A stretch of DNA of 64,000 bases from Sinotaia quadrata. Its lineage: Eukaryota; Mollusca; Gastropoda; Architaenioglossa; Viviparidae. Of this stretch, positions 10,501-25,500 are shown piece by piece. The notes beneath the pieces are model-generated. The model did no database searches and had not been told where the DNA came from. It was given only the letters and a program-made list of their open reading frames with translations. The position numbers and the translations under genes are program-made. The stretch covers positions 43,454,759 through 43,518,758 of the forward strand of contig CM054181.1 of NCBI GenBank assembly GCA_028829895.1, in the 5' to 3' direction. How positions within the stretch are numbered: position 1 is the stretch's first letter; each line of letters opens with the position of its first letter.

Positions 10501-13500
10501 AGACTTATTTATTTAGTTCTCTATAAATATGTATAAATCCTTCATTGAGGCTAATTAATATATAATATGAGTGCATTAAATGCAGCCTGCAATATGCCAC
10601 ATTTAGTTTACTTACATATAAATTTGTGTTAAGTAAATTTATGTTTATTTTACTGTCTGGAGTCATCTCGTAGACGATGTGTTGAGTAAATATTTAATTT
10701 ATACAGTGTGGACCACATGCGGCAGATGGTAGTTTTATTGTGCTGTGTAAATATGTGTTATATTCAAAATAAATAGCTGACATTTTCCCACTCTTTGGGA
10801 CAATGTTTTCCAACTGAAGCAGTTTTATTCATTGACTTAAGAACAGTAACAATGACATATCCGCCATTATGACCTCATGGGTAATCACTGAATACTCGTC
10901 CAATGAATAACAAGTCAATTGTGTGATGCTTATGGAAACACTGGACAGAAGATCTGTGGACAGGGACAGGTTAACGATTCAGCCATACATTATATTTACA
11001 CATATTTACTCAACCTAATAAAACTATCATCATCTGTCATGTGAGCAGTCCTGTATGTGAACATTGCTCATAACCCAAAATACTCAGTCTAAACTATTTA
11101 CTCAACAAATCCTCTACCAAATGTACTTCAGACCCGATTTACCAAAATTCCGCCTTTAAAAAGAATGAATTTACCAAATAAATGATTTACCAAAGTCCAT
11201 GTGCAAAATGTCTGGCAATTGCCTGCAAAGTAAACCAACCTAAGAACTAAGTGCTCAATTATCTAAACTAATACAAATATTAGAAGACCACCCCCAACAT
11301 CCAACACCTCTCCCCTTCACCTCTATAAAGTATAAACATTTTGTTTTGTGACCAGAGCTCTTTTGACATTGCAACTGGGCTGTACCACACAATGCCTTGT
11401 TGACAAGGCCTGCTTTTATATGAATAAGATCACTATGCAAAATGATATACATTCATCTGGAGTTGTCTTTCTTGAGTGAAAAATTCGTTGGGGTTTGGGA
11501 GCCCAAACTCTCAGTTCAGATTTCTGAGTGCAAGTTTAAAAGCATCCTATTATCAAGATGAATCTATTGATATATGATATGTTGGGCTTAAAATGAGAAT
11601 TTCTAGCTTTTATAGCAGACACATAGTTAAAAAATATAGATACAGAGATTTGGGTTGGTAAATAAATGTCTGTTTAAACCTATTCTTGTTCTTATTAATT
11701 ATACATGTTTCATATTTCCATCTTTCACATCAGGTGCTTTTTTTTTTTAATTGTTATTTGTAAATCATTTTCCTCTTTTGACATTGTCTAGTTGTCATTT
11801 TATTCATATTTTTATTACTTATACCTTTAGTTAAAGCTTGATATTATAAAATGATTTTTAGAACTCCTGAAAGATTTAGCAATCTGTTAGTTATTATTAT
11901 GTAACAAGCTATATAAACAGGATTTTATCTAGTTTATCATTTGTTGATCATTATTACTGTAGTAAATATTTAAATTTTAAAATATTTCTTTCACAGTGAA
12001 TGATTATGTAAAAAGCCTACAGGATTCAGGAATGTTGATAGACAGGCTTGCAAATCCTCTCACCAAAATTGTAAGTGTATTTGTTTTTATATTTCAATTA
12101 AAGAAATTCCTTTTCCTGTTTTTTTTTTTTTGTTTCATATGAAGAACAGTCAATTTTTTGTTGTATTATACGTTAAGTTTTTGCAGTTTATCAAATGATC
12201 TACATTCCTAAATGCATTAGTTTTATATTGTTTGTTTTTTCCATTGACTAATTTATCATTAGTAAAAATATTAGTTTTATATTGTCTTTTATTTCTCCCA
12301 TTGACTAATTCATCATTAGAAAAATATATTAGTTTTATATTGTCTTCTTTTTCCATTGACAAATTTATCATTAGTAAATATTAGTTTCATATTGTCTTCT
12401 TTTTCCATTGACAAATTTATCATTAGTAAATATTAGTTTCATATTGTCTTTTTTACCCATTGACTAATTTATCATTAGTAAATATTTTAGTTTCATATTG
12501 TCTTTTGCTGTTGTTTACTAACTTAACTATGGTCATTTATATTCATCAGCTAATGAAAAAATTTAGTTTTACATTGACAGTTTTTCATTGATTTAACATT
12601 TGTTGCTGTTATTTGTTTATTGGTCATTAGCTTTATACAATTTGATGCATGTGAATATTGATTCTGACAAGTCAGGATTTTGCTGTTATGCTTTTACACC
12701 TTGTTCACTTTAGACCAGTTAGCCCATCTATTCTTCAGTGTTACACTATGTTTGGAACTATAAGTTCAAGTCTAGATGATATTTTATTCTGACTTATGGT
12801 AATTTTGCTTAGTCTATGCTTTAAAAAAAATTAATTTAAAAAAAAAGATTTGGTATTGTCATGTAAAAGGAATGGTAGTGATGTAAATAGATACAGTTGG
12901 TTGATTAAAATAATAACAGACATTTTAATTGTTTCATGCTTCTGAAGTAGATAACTTATATTGATATATGAAATTAACCTAATATTTTATTGTAAAATAG
13001 AATGTTTTGTTTCTCTTAATTCTTCATTCTTGAAATAAGACCATAATATATTTGGTGAAGTGTGTGTATAGTGCATGTCTATGTGCATAATTTATCACTT
13101 GACAAGTGATCAGCAACATAGTAGCAATTAAGCATTACATTCAACAATTTGTTGTTGACCAGATTCATATTTGACTTGTTGTTATTTTACTTTCATTTGA
13201 GAGGAAATAATGATTATTTATTGGAAGTTCAAATTATGATATTGATAATTGTAAAGTCTGAATTATTAAATTTATAAATTTAAACAATTAGTCATGACAT
13301 TTAGAAAAGCTAAAACTGTTTTTCCAAATTCTTTGTCCATAAGTGTAAAGGGGAAAATTGATTAAATGTAGGCTGTTTCCTGGTTTAATTTTGTTTTTGG
13401 GTCAGGAATCATTTTTCTTTTGGACCTTTTATACCATTGTAAAAGTTACAAGATACTCACTGATCAATGATTTTTTTTAAAATTCTGATTCTTAATTCTG

Positions 13501-16500
13501 AATGTGATGATACTACATTTCTTGTATGCTTTGAAAATGGACTATTCTTAGCTTCCAAGATTTAACTGACACAGATCTAGCTACCCACTGAGTGGCAGGA
13601 GTTTAGAGGGATGTTCAGACTTGTGCAGATTTAGTGTGAGACAAATTACTACGTCTTTGAGAATATAGTCGGTTATCAGAGTTAACCCACAGAATGTTTA
13701 TGTAACAGTGATTGGTATCCTGATATGGTACTTTATAGAGCACCGGGATATGTAAAATGATACATTGTAACATGTAAATGTATTAAACAAAATACTAAAT
13801 TAGTTATTGCTATATTGCCTTTTTATTATTCAAGAAACCAGAATTTTGTATGAGAATACAATGAATTAGAAACAGACCTGCCTACCTTCTGCTTTTAGTG
13901 GAAGAATCTCCTGCTCTTCTGCTTCCAAAAGAAATCTTCCCCTTTCATTTTCATTTTAAAAAAAATTTTCTGATCACTTATGACAGGATGAAACACCTGC
14001 TTGTTTGTCATCTGCTAGGAGCTCTTCAACATACGAGTCCTTTTTTAACACTTCCAGAATCTTATTCGTCTGCCGTTATTAATTTTAGTGTACAAAACAC
14101 AATTTCGCTTGTGAAATAAACATTTTCTTTAAATATTTCTGTCATAAATTTGGGGGTTTTTAAAATTAAAAAATTATTTAGCTCTATTTTATTAACACTT
14201 TCATCAAGTTACTTTATAACAAATAGCATTAAAAGGAGATATATTTTATTAATACCTTCATCAAGTTACTTTATAACATATAACATTAAAAAGAGAAATA
14301 TTTTTCACAAGGTGTTGAAACATCTTATCCCCACCCCATTGTGTTTGAAAATACACATGCATATCATATTGGCACTCACCTGTGTGTGCATGAGTGGACC
14401 TGGGCCATCACCCCATTCATCCCCACAGCTTCATTAAGCAACTGCTTTGGATGTCTTTGGTTTTAATATTTTTATTTTTTATATCACTGCTTTTGTGAAT
14501 TATACCCATGTTTGTGTCTCTTATATCAGTGTTCCTATGTGTTTTAATAACTTTGCTCATTAAATAATGTTTATTAGATGGCTGTGGATGTATGTTATGA
14601 TGTTTTGTGTGTGTATTATTGTGGATGTCACTTATATCAACGTCAATATCTGTTATATTACTGCGGGTGTCTCTTATATTAAATATTGATGTCTTTGCAG
14701 ACCATTCAGAGCAACAAGGAGCTTTTTCCAGAGCATCTGCCTTTGTCTGAAATCCAACGGGGCATTAAGACTGGCCGCTATCTACAGGGAAACTTTCTTG
14801 CAAGTAGAGAGAACTACCTTGAGGCCAATGTTTCTGTAGAAAACCAAGAAAAAATGGTAAGCATTTCCACACTGCAAATCAAGTCTTTAAATTAAAATTG
14901 CTTTCTAATTAATTAAAAAGTAATTTGTGATTATTATTTTCAAATATCTTACAATACTTGAGTCATTTTCATAAGCTTATATAAAGAATGTCATTTAGAA
15001 GGAGTTTTGGATAATTTGAGTTTTATATTCCTGTTGAAATCATAATTTAGATTATTTTTCATGATAAAATCATTTAAACCATTATTTTTTTAGTAATGTG
15101 ATCCTTGTGCTAATCGGACTTGAATTGATTTACATTTTACTACATATATCAATATAAGTTGACCTAAACAGACTGCTACCTATTTTATTGATATGGCAGT
15201 ATAAGTTGACCTTTATAATAAACTATATATTTTATATGTATAGGGCAATATAAGTTAATCTTTCTAGTCTGTTACATATTTTTACTGGCATATGGCAAAA
15301 TAAGATGGCATTAACCATCTACTGCACATTTTACTGGCTTGTGGAAGTATAAATTGACCTTTACAATGAACTACAGATTTTACTGATACATGGCAATACA
15401 AGTCAATCTTTATAATCTGCTATACATTTTTACTGGCATATGGCAGTATGAGATGACATTAACCATCTGCTGCTCGTTTTACTGGCATGTGGCAGTTAAT
15501 ATAAGTTGACATTAACAATCTTCTTTTTATTTTACTGACATGCAGTATAAGTTGACTTTTAAAATGAACCACATATTTTACTAATGTATAGCAATATAAG
15601 TTGACCTTAACAATCTACTAAGTTGACACTAACTGTCTACTGCACATTTTACTGGCATGTGGTTTTCAACTGCTGGTCCACAGAAATTCCCTGCTGGTTC
15701 ATGAAAAAGTTATTGATGCTTAACACATGGTATGCCTGGATTGTGTATCAAAGTGGAGCAGGACAGCACTGCCCATGTTGACGAGTTTAGGTGGCAGTGT
15801 GTACCTATACATACATTGTTTTGCCAGTATTGCATCAGCTTGCCTGTCAACATGTCTTAGTCACATTCTGCGCACCTATTTCCGACCCCGAATGTTCTTA
15901 AATTCCCTGTGCCCATGTGTATTGTTTGCTAATTGTGGTATTTCAGAAAGCAAGTTATTTCATGTGTCATTGTGTTTGCTAATACTGTCTTGTGGTATTT
16001 TGGAAAGCAAGTTATTTCTTGTGTCATTGTGTTTGCTAATACATGTACTGTATTGTGGTATTTGCTAATACATGTACTGTGTTGTGGTATTTCAGAAAGC
16101 AAGTTATTTCTTGTGTCATGTTTGCTAATAGTAATACTGTATTGTGGTATTTTGGAAAGCAAGTTATTTCTTGTGTCATTGTGTTTGCTAATACATGTAC
16201 TGTATTGTGGTATTTGCTAATACATGTACTGTGTTGTGGTATTTCGGAAAGCAAGTTATTTCTTGTGTCATGTTTGCTAATACTGTATTGTGGTATTTTG
16301 GAAAGCAAGTTATTTCTTGTGCCATTGTGTTGTAAAATTTGAAACCCTTAAAATGGAGAGAAAAATAATCGAACGGCAAAACCTGTTAACCTTTTTTAAA
16401 AGCAAGAACAATAGTCAGGAGAAAAGTAGCGATGACACCGAAAGTAAACCAAGTATGAGTGCTTCAAGTTTAGAAGAAACACGGGAAAAGGAATTTGTTG

Positions 16501-19500
16501 ATACTTTGAAATGTGCAACAGAAACCAGAAAATAAAAGGAAACTTTTGTAAGCATTATGATAAGGATTACTTAAAGCATGGTTTCATTATAGCCCCTGGC
16601 ACTGAACATGGCCCATGTGTGTAGTAAGTTCCAAAATTCTATCAAATGATGCAATGAAATCTTCTAAACTTGTTTGCCATTTGTGTTTGAAGCATAGCGA
16701 TCTTACAGATAAGCCACTGGATATTTTTTGAAAGATTACACAACCAGATGAAAAGTCAGATGAAAAAGATGATGACTAGTGACAAGTCACTGCTTCAGGT
16801 GTCTTATTTAGTTGCTCTTTTATTATCTAAAATGGAAAAAACATTCATTATTGATGAGTAGTTAGTAAAGTCTTGCATCTTAGATGTTGCTTGAGAAATT
16901 TTGGGTCCTCAAGCGCCCAAAAACTAGAGGCTTTTCAGAATAGAATTTTTTACATGACCACTGATATTGAAGAGCAAGTTGTAGAGGAGATAAAGAAATC
17001 GAGATGTTTTGTGATTCAACTTGATGAATCAACTGACATGAATAACCATGCTATTCTACTTTGCTTTGTGAGGTATAGTGAAGATGAATACTTTAGGGAA
17101 GAACTTCTTTGTTGCCTTGACTCACCTGGACGGACCACTAGTTTAGAAATATTTAGTGCTCTTGATGAGTATTTTCAAGCGCTGGGCTTAGACTGGGGCA
17201 AATGCATCAGAGTGTGAACAGACAGTGCTGCGAGCATGACTGGACATTGCTCAGGTGTATTTGCAAAAATAAAGGACGTTGCTCATCCAGAAATTTTGTC
17301 CACTCACTATATGATCCACTGGGAACACCCAGCTGCAAAGAAGCTTTCTAAACACTGAGATGAATGATGCGGTGAATATCATAAATGAAATTAATAGTCA
17401 AGCTATGAACTCCAGGTTGTTCTCAACACTGTGTGAGACAACACCAACATCTTATTATTGCAGAAGTGAGGTGGCTATCAAGAGGAAGAGTTCTTTCACA
17501 CCTTGTCGAACTGAGGGAAGAAATAAAGCAGTTTATGAGCGATAGCAAAACTCTACCCTAGTAGAGCCTTTGTTGGATGAGGAATGGATGGCTAAACTTG
17601 TGTATGTGGTGGATATATTTAGCCTTCTCAGTGAACTTAATATTTTTCTTCTGGAGTTTTGCACAAATATTTTTACACTGAGAAATAAGTCAGATGCATT
17701 CAAAAAGAAGCTGGCTCTTTGGGATAGTTGCATACAAGAGAAAGATTTAGAAATGTTTCCACTTTTACAAGAAGTTTTGATTGCTGCTGACATCAACCAG
17801 AAAATCATATTCAATTTACAGATCTATTAAATTGTTGGTCATATTTTCGAGTACCTATTTGTGTGAGAAGACTTTTTCAGCTGTCAGTCACAAAAAACCA
17901 AACAGAGAAACTGAATGGATATCAGTGCAGCACTTCGTCTCTCAGCAATGCTGCAGCCACGGTTATCAAATATTCTAGCAAAGAAGTAGCAAGAAAATTT
18001 TGCACTAACTTTATTTGAATTAAATATTGCTTTCTCAAAAGTACAAGATATTCTATTATAATAGCTTTTTTGTTTATTTTCTGGTTATTTTAAATAACTA
18101 GAGAAATTTTCATTTTATTATTAGATTTAAAAACCAGTACACAAAATATTATATAAATAATGGTTTTTACTTCTGCCTTAGTGCTCCCCAAAATATTTCT
18201 CCTATTTTCACCAGTCTGCAGGTGTAAAAAATGTTGAAAACACTGCATTAGATATTTTACTTACATTTGGCTATATAAGTTGACCTTAAAAGCCTTCTAC
18301 ATTACTGACATATGGCAGTATATGTTGACCTTCACAGCCTGCTTCACATATTATTAACACTTGGCAATAGAAGTTGGCCTTTACACTAAACAATACAATT
18401 TACTGACATATGGCAATTTAAGTCTACTACACACTTTTTACTGAAATGGCAGCATAAATTGACCTTAACAGTGTATTAGATATTTTACTTACATATGGCA
18501 ATGTAAGTTGACATTACCAGCCTGCTACATATTTTGCAATAAAAGTTGACCATAACAGTCAGCTTCATTACCAGAAACTTCCCTTAATCATTTAATGTCT
18601 CACACAGATATATTTGTGCGTGCAGAGAATGAAAAGTTTTGCTTTAAAATGTTGAATTTGATTGTCCACTTTATAGAATAGAACCCTATTTAAATTAATT
18701 TCTGGTCATTATTACAACAAGCTATAATCTCACATACATATTCAGTGAATATAACAGATATTCTTTGTAGAAGTTTCAAACTATTTCTATTAATTTAGAA
18801 CAATTACATAAATTTGCATTTTAAACTTAAATGTATAATATAAAACCATGATATGTCAGAATTTTAGCTTTTAGGGCAGAGCAGTTAACTATTATGCTTT
18901 TCTCATTATTTTACTTCATTATAACTTGGCACTTCTCATCTCATCAATCTGAAAGTGCATTTGAATTTTGGCTGAATATATGTTTGTAAACAATAAAAAT
19001 ATTCACTATTTATTTTCCTTTCATTGAGAAAGAGAATAAACTTTTAATTATTTTATCTGATTACAATACTTTGAATTTGTTCCAGATTTTCATTCAGGGC
19101 ATGGTCAACTTGAACCGAGCTGTAGATGGCGATGTTGTTGCTTTGGAAATGCTGCCAGAATGCAATTGGAGTTGTCCATCTTCTTTAGTGTTGGTTGATG
19201 GGGAAGAGAAGCAGCAGGAAGAAGATGAAATTGATGAGAGTGTAGGTATATAGCTTGTAATATACATGTACATCATTTAGTAAGATACTTATAAGTTCGA
19301 GTATAATTATATATGTGTTGGAAGACTGTGAGATGTCAATGTGGATGGAGAGTTTGAGTTGCACATAGTCATAGAAAACATTAAAGGTTACACAAAATTA
19401 TGCCACACTTGTAATGAACTCTTATTTTTATTGAAAATTTGCAAGATATTGTACTTAATTTTTAAATACATAAAGATACACACAACACACACACACATAG

Positions 19501-22500
19501 ATACATGTGTGCATGCATTTTTCTTCAAATTTCACACAGGCTGAAAGATTAAGTTGCCTCAGTGTGTGTATATAGCTTATTTAGTCTTAATTTTTGACAC
19601 TCCAGAATATTAATGTTAATTTATTTTTTTTTGGTTGGGAAATTCAGATGTCTTTTGACAAAATTTACAGTTCTAATTTTTCTGCAAACACTAATAAATC
19701 ACCATGGATAAAATAACAACTTTAATTATGCAGTCTTATTTACATTCATGGGAATAAAAGTGTGTGTGTGCATGCAATTTTGTTCTTAGACTAGAACAAT
19801 TGTCAGATTTCAACATTTTAAAGGCTGCCAGTCATACCCGAGATCTTTTCAAATATAATTTCTGCATAAAAATAAATGCTTTTCATAAATAAAAACATAA
19901 ATTTTGCATGTAAACTAGAGTAGACCTACTCCAACCAAGTGAAGCACTATATTTAAGTAAATTTATACACAGAATTATGGGTATATTAGAAGTAATAATA
20001 ATAATATATATATATTTATATATATATATATATAGTATATATATGCTTTCTTTTTTAGTACTTTTTTTGTTTGTTTTATACTTGTATTTATTTATCTTTT
20101 TAAATTATATGTTATAAATATTTTTACAGACAAATTTTAAAAAGTGTATTTGATTACTTGAAGTTTAAAAATTTTTCTTCTAAATTTGATCCTGTGTTGC
20201 AAATAAAATTAATTATGTACTAGATATTTACTGTCACTGAAATGCATGGATTGCCTTCTTATTTTCTACATTTTTTTTTTTTTTACATGGGACTAAATGA
20301 TCCTGAACTATCCCACCCCAATAGCAAGCCTCTGGTATGCAGTTATATTCTCTGCAGATTTTTATACCTTAGAACAATTTTTTATTCTCATGTCAATTTC
20401 TTCTTTTGAAATAAAAATTATAATTTTCTTTGTAGTGGACTCAATAAATTTGTGCTTTGCTACTCTCCGCAACCCAAGTTTGTAACAGCCTGCTTTCAAT
20501 GCCTTCATCTATAATAAAAGCATGCAAATTCCTTTATGAGTGATTAACTCCTACAGTCTTCAAGCAGGTGTCAGGGAGAATATTAAAACTATTGCACCAT
20601 CTTGTTATCTCCAATCTTGATCTCACTTTTTTGTGAAATTAGTATTTTGGGTAATTACAAGCTTGTACATACCATTTGTTTGACAGTTTATATGCTAGCA
20701 TTTAAAAAATAAAAGGCACTTTATGAATTTGTGTATATATGGTAATTGGTATTATGGCTCTTTTATTTTCTTAAAAGGAGAATGTTGTGAAGAACCGAGT
20801 ACCTAAGGAATTAAGACAACCAACAGGTCGTATTGTTGGCATTATCAAGCGTAAGTGGCGCCAATACTGTGGTATTCTTCAGCCTTCTTTACTCAAAGAG
20901 GTATGTATGTGTATAAATGTATGCATTGATTGAGAGAGACTTATTTATAAGTCATTTCTAATTATTTCAATCCCCCTAAGGAAAACAAGTTAATATTATT
21001 TGTCAAAATATTAAACTATTTTAGTTACTTTCATCTTATAGTATGTTTTTAGTTATCATTTTTGCATATTATCTTAATTAATAGATATAGCTCATTCTCT
21101 GAGCAAGTGTACATAAAGGGTGGGTCTATTTGAAATGTGTTTTCTTAAAAATAAAGTGATGAAGTATCTTGTGTTCTATATATTTAGAATTGATGTGAGA
21201 GATACATAAGATAATTGTGTGAATTTGTGTTTATTTATTTTGTAATTATTTGTAATACAAACTCATTTCGAACAAAAAATGGCATCTCTTTTTGTGACCT
21301 GCTTATCTATAGCTGTTTTCTTTAATTTTCATTGTTATAAATAATCCAACAAACTTACCATGTCAGGGTTTTCTTACAAGTGATAATACATGAATGTAAC
21401 TTTCTATATTCCTTGAAAAGATCAATTTTATGAAGAAGTATTTTAAAAGGACACTTTTTTACCACACTTTCTTTCCACTCTTTCCACTTATATACTAATT
21501 TATTCGTTGTACCAATAAACATTCAGCTTTAAAAAAACTAATTTGTTTTTGTTTCCATTTTAGCGCATGACAAAATAATTAATAAATTAATAAATATAAA
21601 ATAATGACGATAAATATCGCAAACAGCTTTTTACATTTTTCAAAGGCCCCATATTCTGGAAAGATAACTCTCATGTCATTTTGTTTTGGTGAAATGAGTC
21701 TAAATACCAAATAAGAAAAATAATTTTCATTTCCATTAAGATCACATTGGCAGGAAAATTTTTGGAATCTTCGACATTTCAAAACAGTTAAGATTTCTGA
21801 CAATCTCAGTATATTTTGATTAAATTGATTAACATTATCAATAGCTTACCTATTCATGTACATATCCATATTATTTCTTTTGCATTTAAAGTTTCACACA
21901 GCTGTGTGTATGTTTTAAACCTAAGCTAGAAAGGTTAGTAAAACCTGTGAATTACACAATGATAAATATAAACATCATGATTAGGCTTATTATATATTAA
22001 AAAACATTATATTTAAATAGATGCTCTGTTTATTTCTTAATATTATCTTCACAGCATAATGACTTAGTCTGTTTTATGTTAATTTGAAAAAATAGAGCTT
22101 TTATGATAGCTGATAATTTTGTTAATAAGTTTTCTACATGACAAAGTTAAAGTTTTGTACCCTATTTTAAATAAATGCGTATCTAGATTAAATGAATAAA
22201 TTAGGTTAATAAAGAAAATATATTCATTGTAATGAGATAATTTTATTGCTTATTTTAAAATATTTTTTCCTGGTAAAATACATCCCAACCTTATTATAAG
22301 TTTTCAACAGAAACATGTTTTTTGCATATTTCAAATTCCTGTAACATCAACATTTTTATAATTTTTATCTTTTTTTCATTTTTTTTATGTGAGCATTAGG
22401 TCCTTTTGTAGATTTTAACCTGTAAAATGATTAGACTTAGTCAACTTTACTTTTGCCCTTTATTTCACAAAATTGTATACTTGCCCAGAGAATGAGCCAC

Positions 22501-25500
22501 ATATATATTTTAAATCTACATCAGATCTCTTTTCATTTAAAAAAAAATTCTTTGTTTCTGCAGAGCACAAGGCACTTGTTTGTTCCTGCTGAAAAAAAAA
22601 TACCTAAAATTCGTATAGAGACACGACAAGCAGAGAACCTAAGAGGCAAACGCATCATTGTTGCTATTGACTCTTGGCCTAGGACTTCCAGATATCCATT
22701 GGTGAGATTTCACTAATTATGGCACATTTTTTCTTACATTTAAATGAATTGTATTCATTTGTTCTTAATTTTTTGTTGATTGTTAGATTTAATTTACTTT
22801 ATTTTCTGCCTTTTATTTTTAAGTACTAAAATTAGAATTTAAAAAGTAATTAGAAACACTTTTATTCATTCTATTTGAATGACTAAAATACTTTGTTCCG
22901 AATTGCTTTGTTCTAAATAAATCATGGCACATAAGTTTCCAGAGTCAAGTTTATGAACATGAATATATGTTAGCTTAGTGTTTATTGGTTCAGTGGAATA
23001 GATACATAATTAATAAGTGATCAAAATATATATTATAATTTATTTGCAATTACACAGCAACCAGCTTGACTATACTTTCAGATCAACTTTTGTGCAATCT
23101 GAGTAATGGTCTATTATTCTCTTTATTCTTATGACTTGTTGTCTGAAACAAAGTCAGAATGATTATAGGCGACATGTTTCTTTCAGGGTCACTTCGTTCG
23201 TGAGTTAGGCACTGTTGGAGACAAAGACACTGAGAATGAGGTTTTGCTTTTAGAGCATGACATCCCACACAATACATTTTCACAGGCTGTGCTCAGCTGT
23301 TTGCCAGAACTGCCATGGATTATCACTGAAGAAGTAAGTTTCTGTTGCACTTTTTTGTTTATTTGACTTCGGATTAGTACAGAAGAAATAGACGCTGAAC
23401 TGTTAAAATGCAAGTGAAATTTATGTCCCACAGAGCAGTACTTAATGCAAATTAAATATATATCACAAAATTTAATACACTCTCACATTATTTTATTTAT
23501 TAACTAGAGTATTTGCCAACCATCTTATGACGAATGGAAAATTAAAACGAATGCATTGCTCTGAACATGAATGAATTTGTTTATTGGAAGGCTTGATTAT
23601 AAATCACATTTTTTGCGAATGAAAATTTGAGCATCATTTAGGAAATGACCTTGGCCGTTGGGTTTTTTGATGAATACTTTAATGTTGTCTCTATTTTGTC
23701 AATGCAACATAAAGAGCTGGCCATATGAAAATACTGGCTCAAAAAACTCCCATGTGCTCAATGGTTTTTCCTTGGTATCTTCAGCTGGCTTGCTCAGAAA
23801 AACTCCCTTGTGCTCAATGATTTTTCCCTGGGATCTTAGCTGGCTTGCTCAGAAAAATTCCCTTGTGCTCAATGGTTTTTCCTTGGGATCTTAGCTGGCT
23901 TGCTCAGAAAAAACTCCCTTGTGCTCAATGGTTTTTCCTTGGTATCTTCAGCTGGCTTGCTCTGAAAAAGTCCCTTGTGCTTGAAGGTTTGTCCTTGGGT
24001 GCTTTAGCATTTTGCACTGATGGATACACAATTTGAATTGGAAAACTATATAAAGAAATTGGAACAAAGTATTTTTTCTTTCAGATATAGAGAAATATGC
24101 CCTATATGGGAAGGGTGTGGAAGAAAAGATGGACATTCATGAAGGGTGGCCATCTAGATGACCTTTGAGAGCTTCAGTACTGGAAATGAATTGGAAAGAG
24201 CCATCCAGTTATTTTACTTGTACATTATTTCTTAGAAAGTAGATTTATTTTATTTGTGTCATGAGAGTTGTGTAAAGGCTTGCACGAGTCACACCTTGCG
24301 ATCCCCAAGGTGTGACGTTGAATATTTAAAAATAAAATTGTCAAAACACTGTATGTAAATAAACTACACAAAATATATGTTTTAGCTATGACTAAGTTTA
24401 AGGCACTTAAAAAAAAAAAAAAACAGTACATTCCAAAAGCACAATTTGATTAACCCTAATTTTTTGGCTAAGTGTTAATGAAATAAACAGAAATCAACAA
24501 GAAATGATTGCTCTGTATTTACTTTTCTAACTTTTGACAAATTTCGTTAAACTTTTTTTAGTGAAGAAATTCATTTTATGAAACTATTTTATTTGATAAT
24601 ATTAAACATAAAGCATATAGCAAACATTACAAACAAATCTTCAGTCAGTCTTCTCCCATCATCTTCACTATTTTAATAACATATTAACATTATTAGCAAG
24701 AGTCTTTATTTCTTTAAGTTATAGGATACTGCATGAGAAACTGCAAAAGATTTGAGACATTATGAGTTAAATTTCATTACTTAATATTATTAAGATTTTT
24801 TTTGTTGGTACCATTTAACGTAACAATGAACTTTTAAAAATTTTTATACATTTTTTAGAATCTTTGGGAAACTTTTATATGCAAGAGATCATCCACTTAT
24901 CAAAATATTCATTCAGATTCATAATATAATGGAAGTAATCATATTCATTATGTAATGGAAAAACTCGTTCAGATTCATTATATAACAGAAGTAATCAGTC
25001 AGATTCATTATATAATAGAAGTAATAATTATATTCATTAAGTAATGGAAATAATCATCAGATTCATTATGCAATGGAAATAATCATTTTTATTATGTGAT
25101 GGAAATATTCATTCATATTCATTATTATGTGATAGAAGTAATCATGTGGATTCATTATACAATGGAAGTAATTCAGACTCATTATGCAATGGAAATAAGC
25201 CTTCATTATTCAGTGGAAGTAATCATTCATATTTGTGAGAAATGTCTTGATCCGTCACATTTAATAATAAGTATTTATAAAATCACTTTTACTGTGTATT
25301 TTTGAAAAAAATATCTTAGTTTACAATTAAAACAAGTATTGTTAAATTTCTGTGCTTTTCAATTAGGATGAAAATAAAAGGACAAATCTGCGTCATCTAG
25401 ATATATGCAGTGTAGACCCACCTGGATGCACAGACATTGATGATGCACTGCATTGCCGTCGTCTTGAGAATGGAAATTTAGAGGTTTGATATTTTGGCGC

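Larger units (their letters stand above)
15656..18245 (+). mobile_element. Decayed hAT element (ZBED5-like transposase) in DIS3 intron 6
   Basis: The left end catgtggttttcaac and the right end gttgaaaacactg form imperfect terminal inverted repeats of hAT type (CAGTGKTTTTCAAC-like). The element carries a broken transposase gene (16353-17985) and an internal tandem array (15930-16330). I cannot find an 8-bp target duplication, which fits its age and its position within a repeat array. It splits the intron 6 minisatellite. Confidence 0.75.

Noticed and set aside
16043..16379. Overlapping open frames on both strands at 16.0-16.4 kb
   Set aside because: They are products of a tandem repeat whose period keeps frames open.
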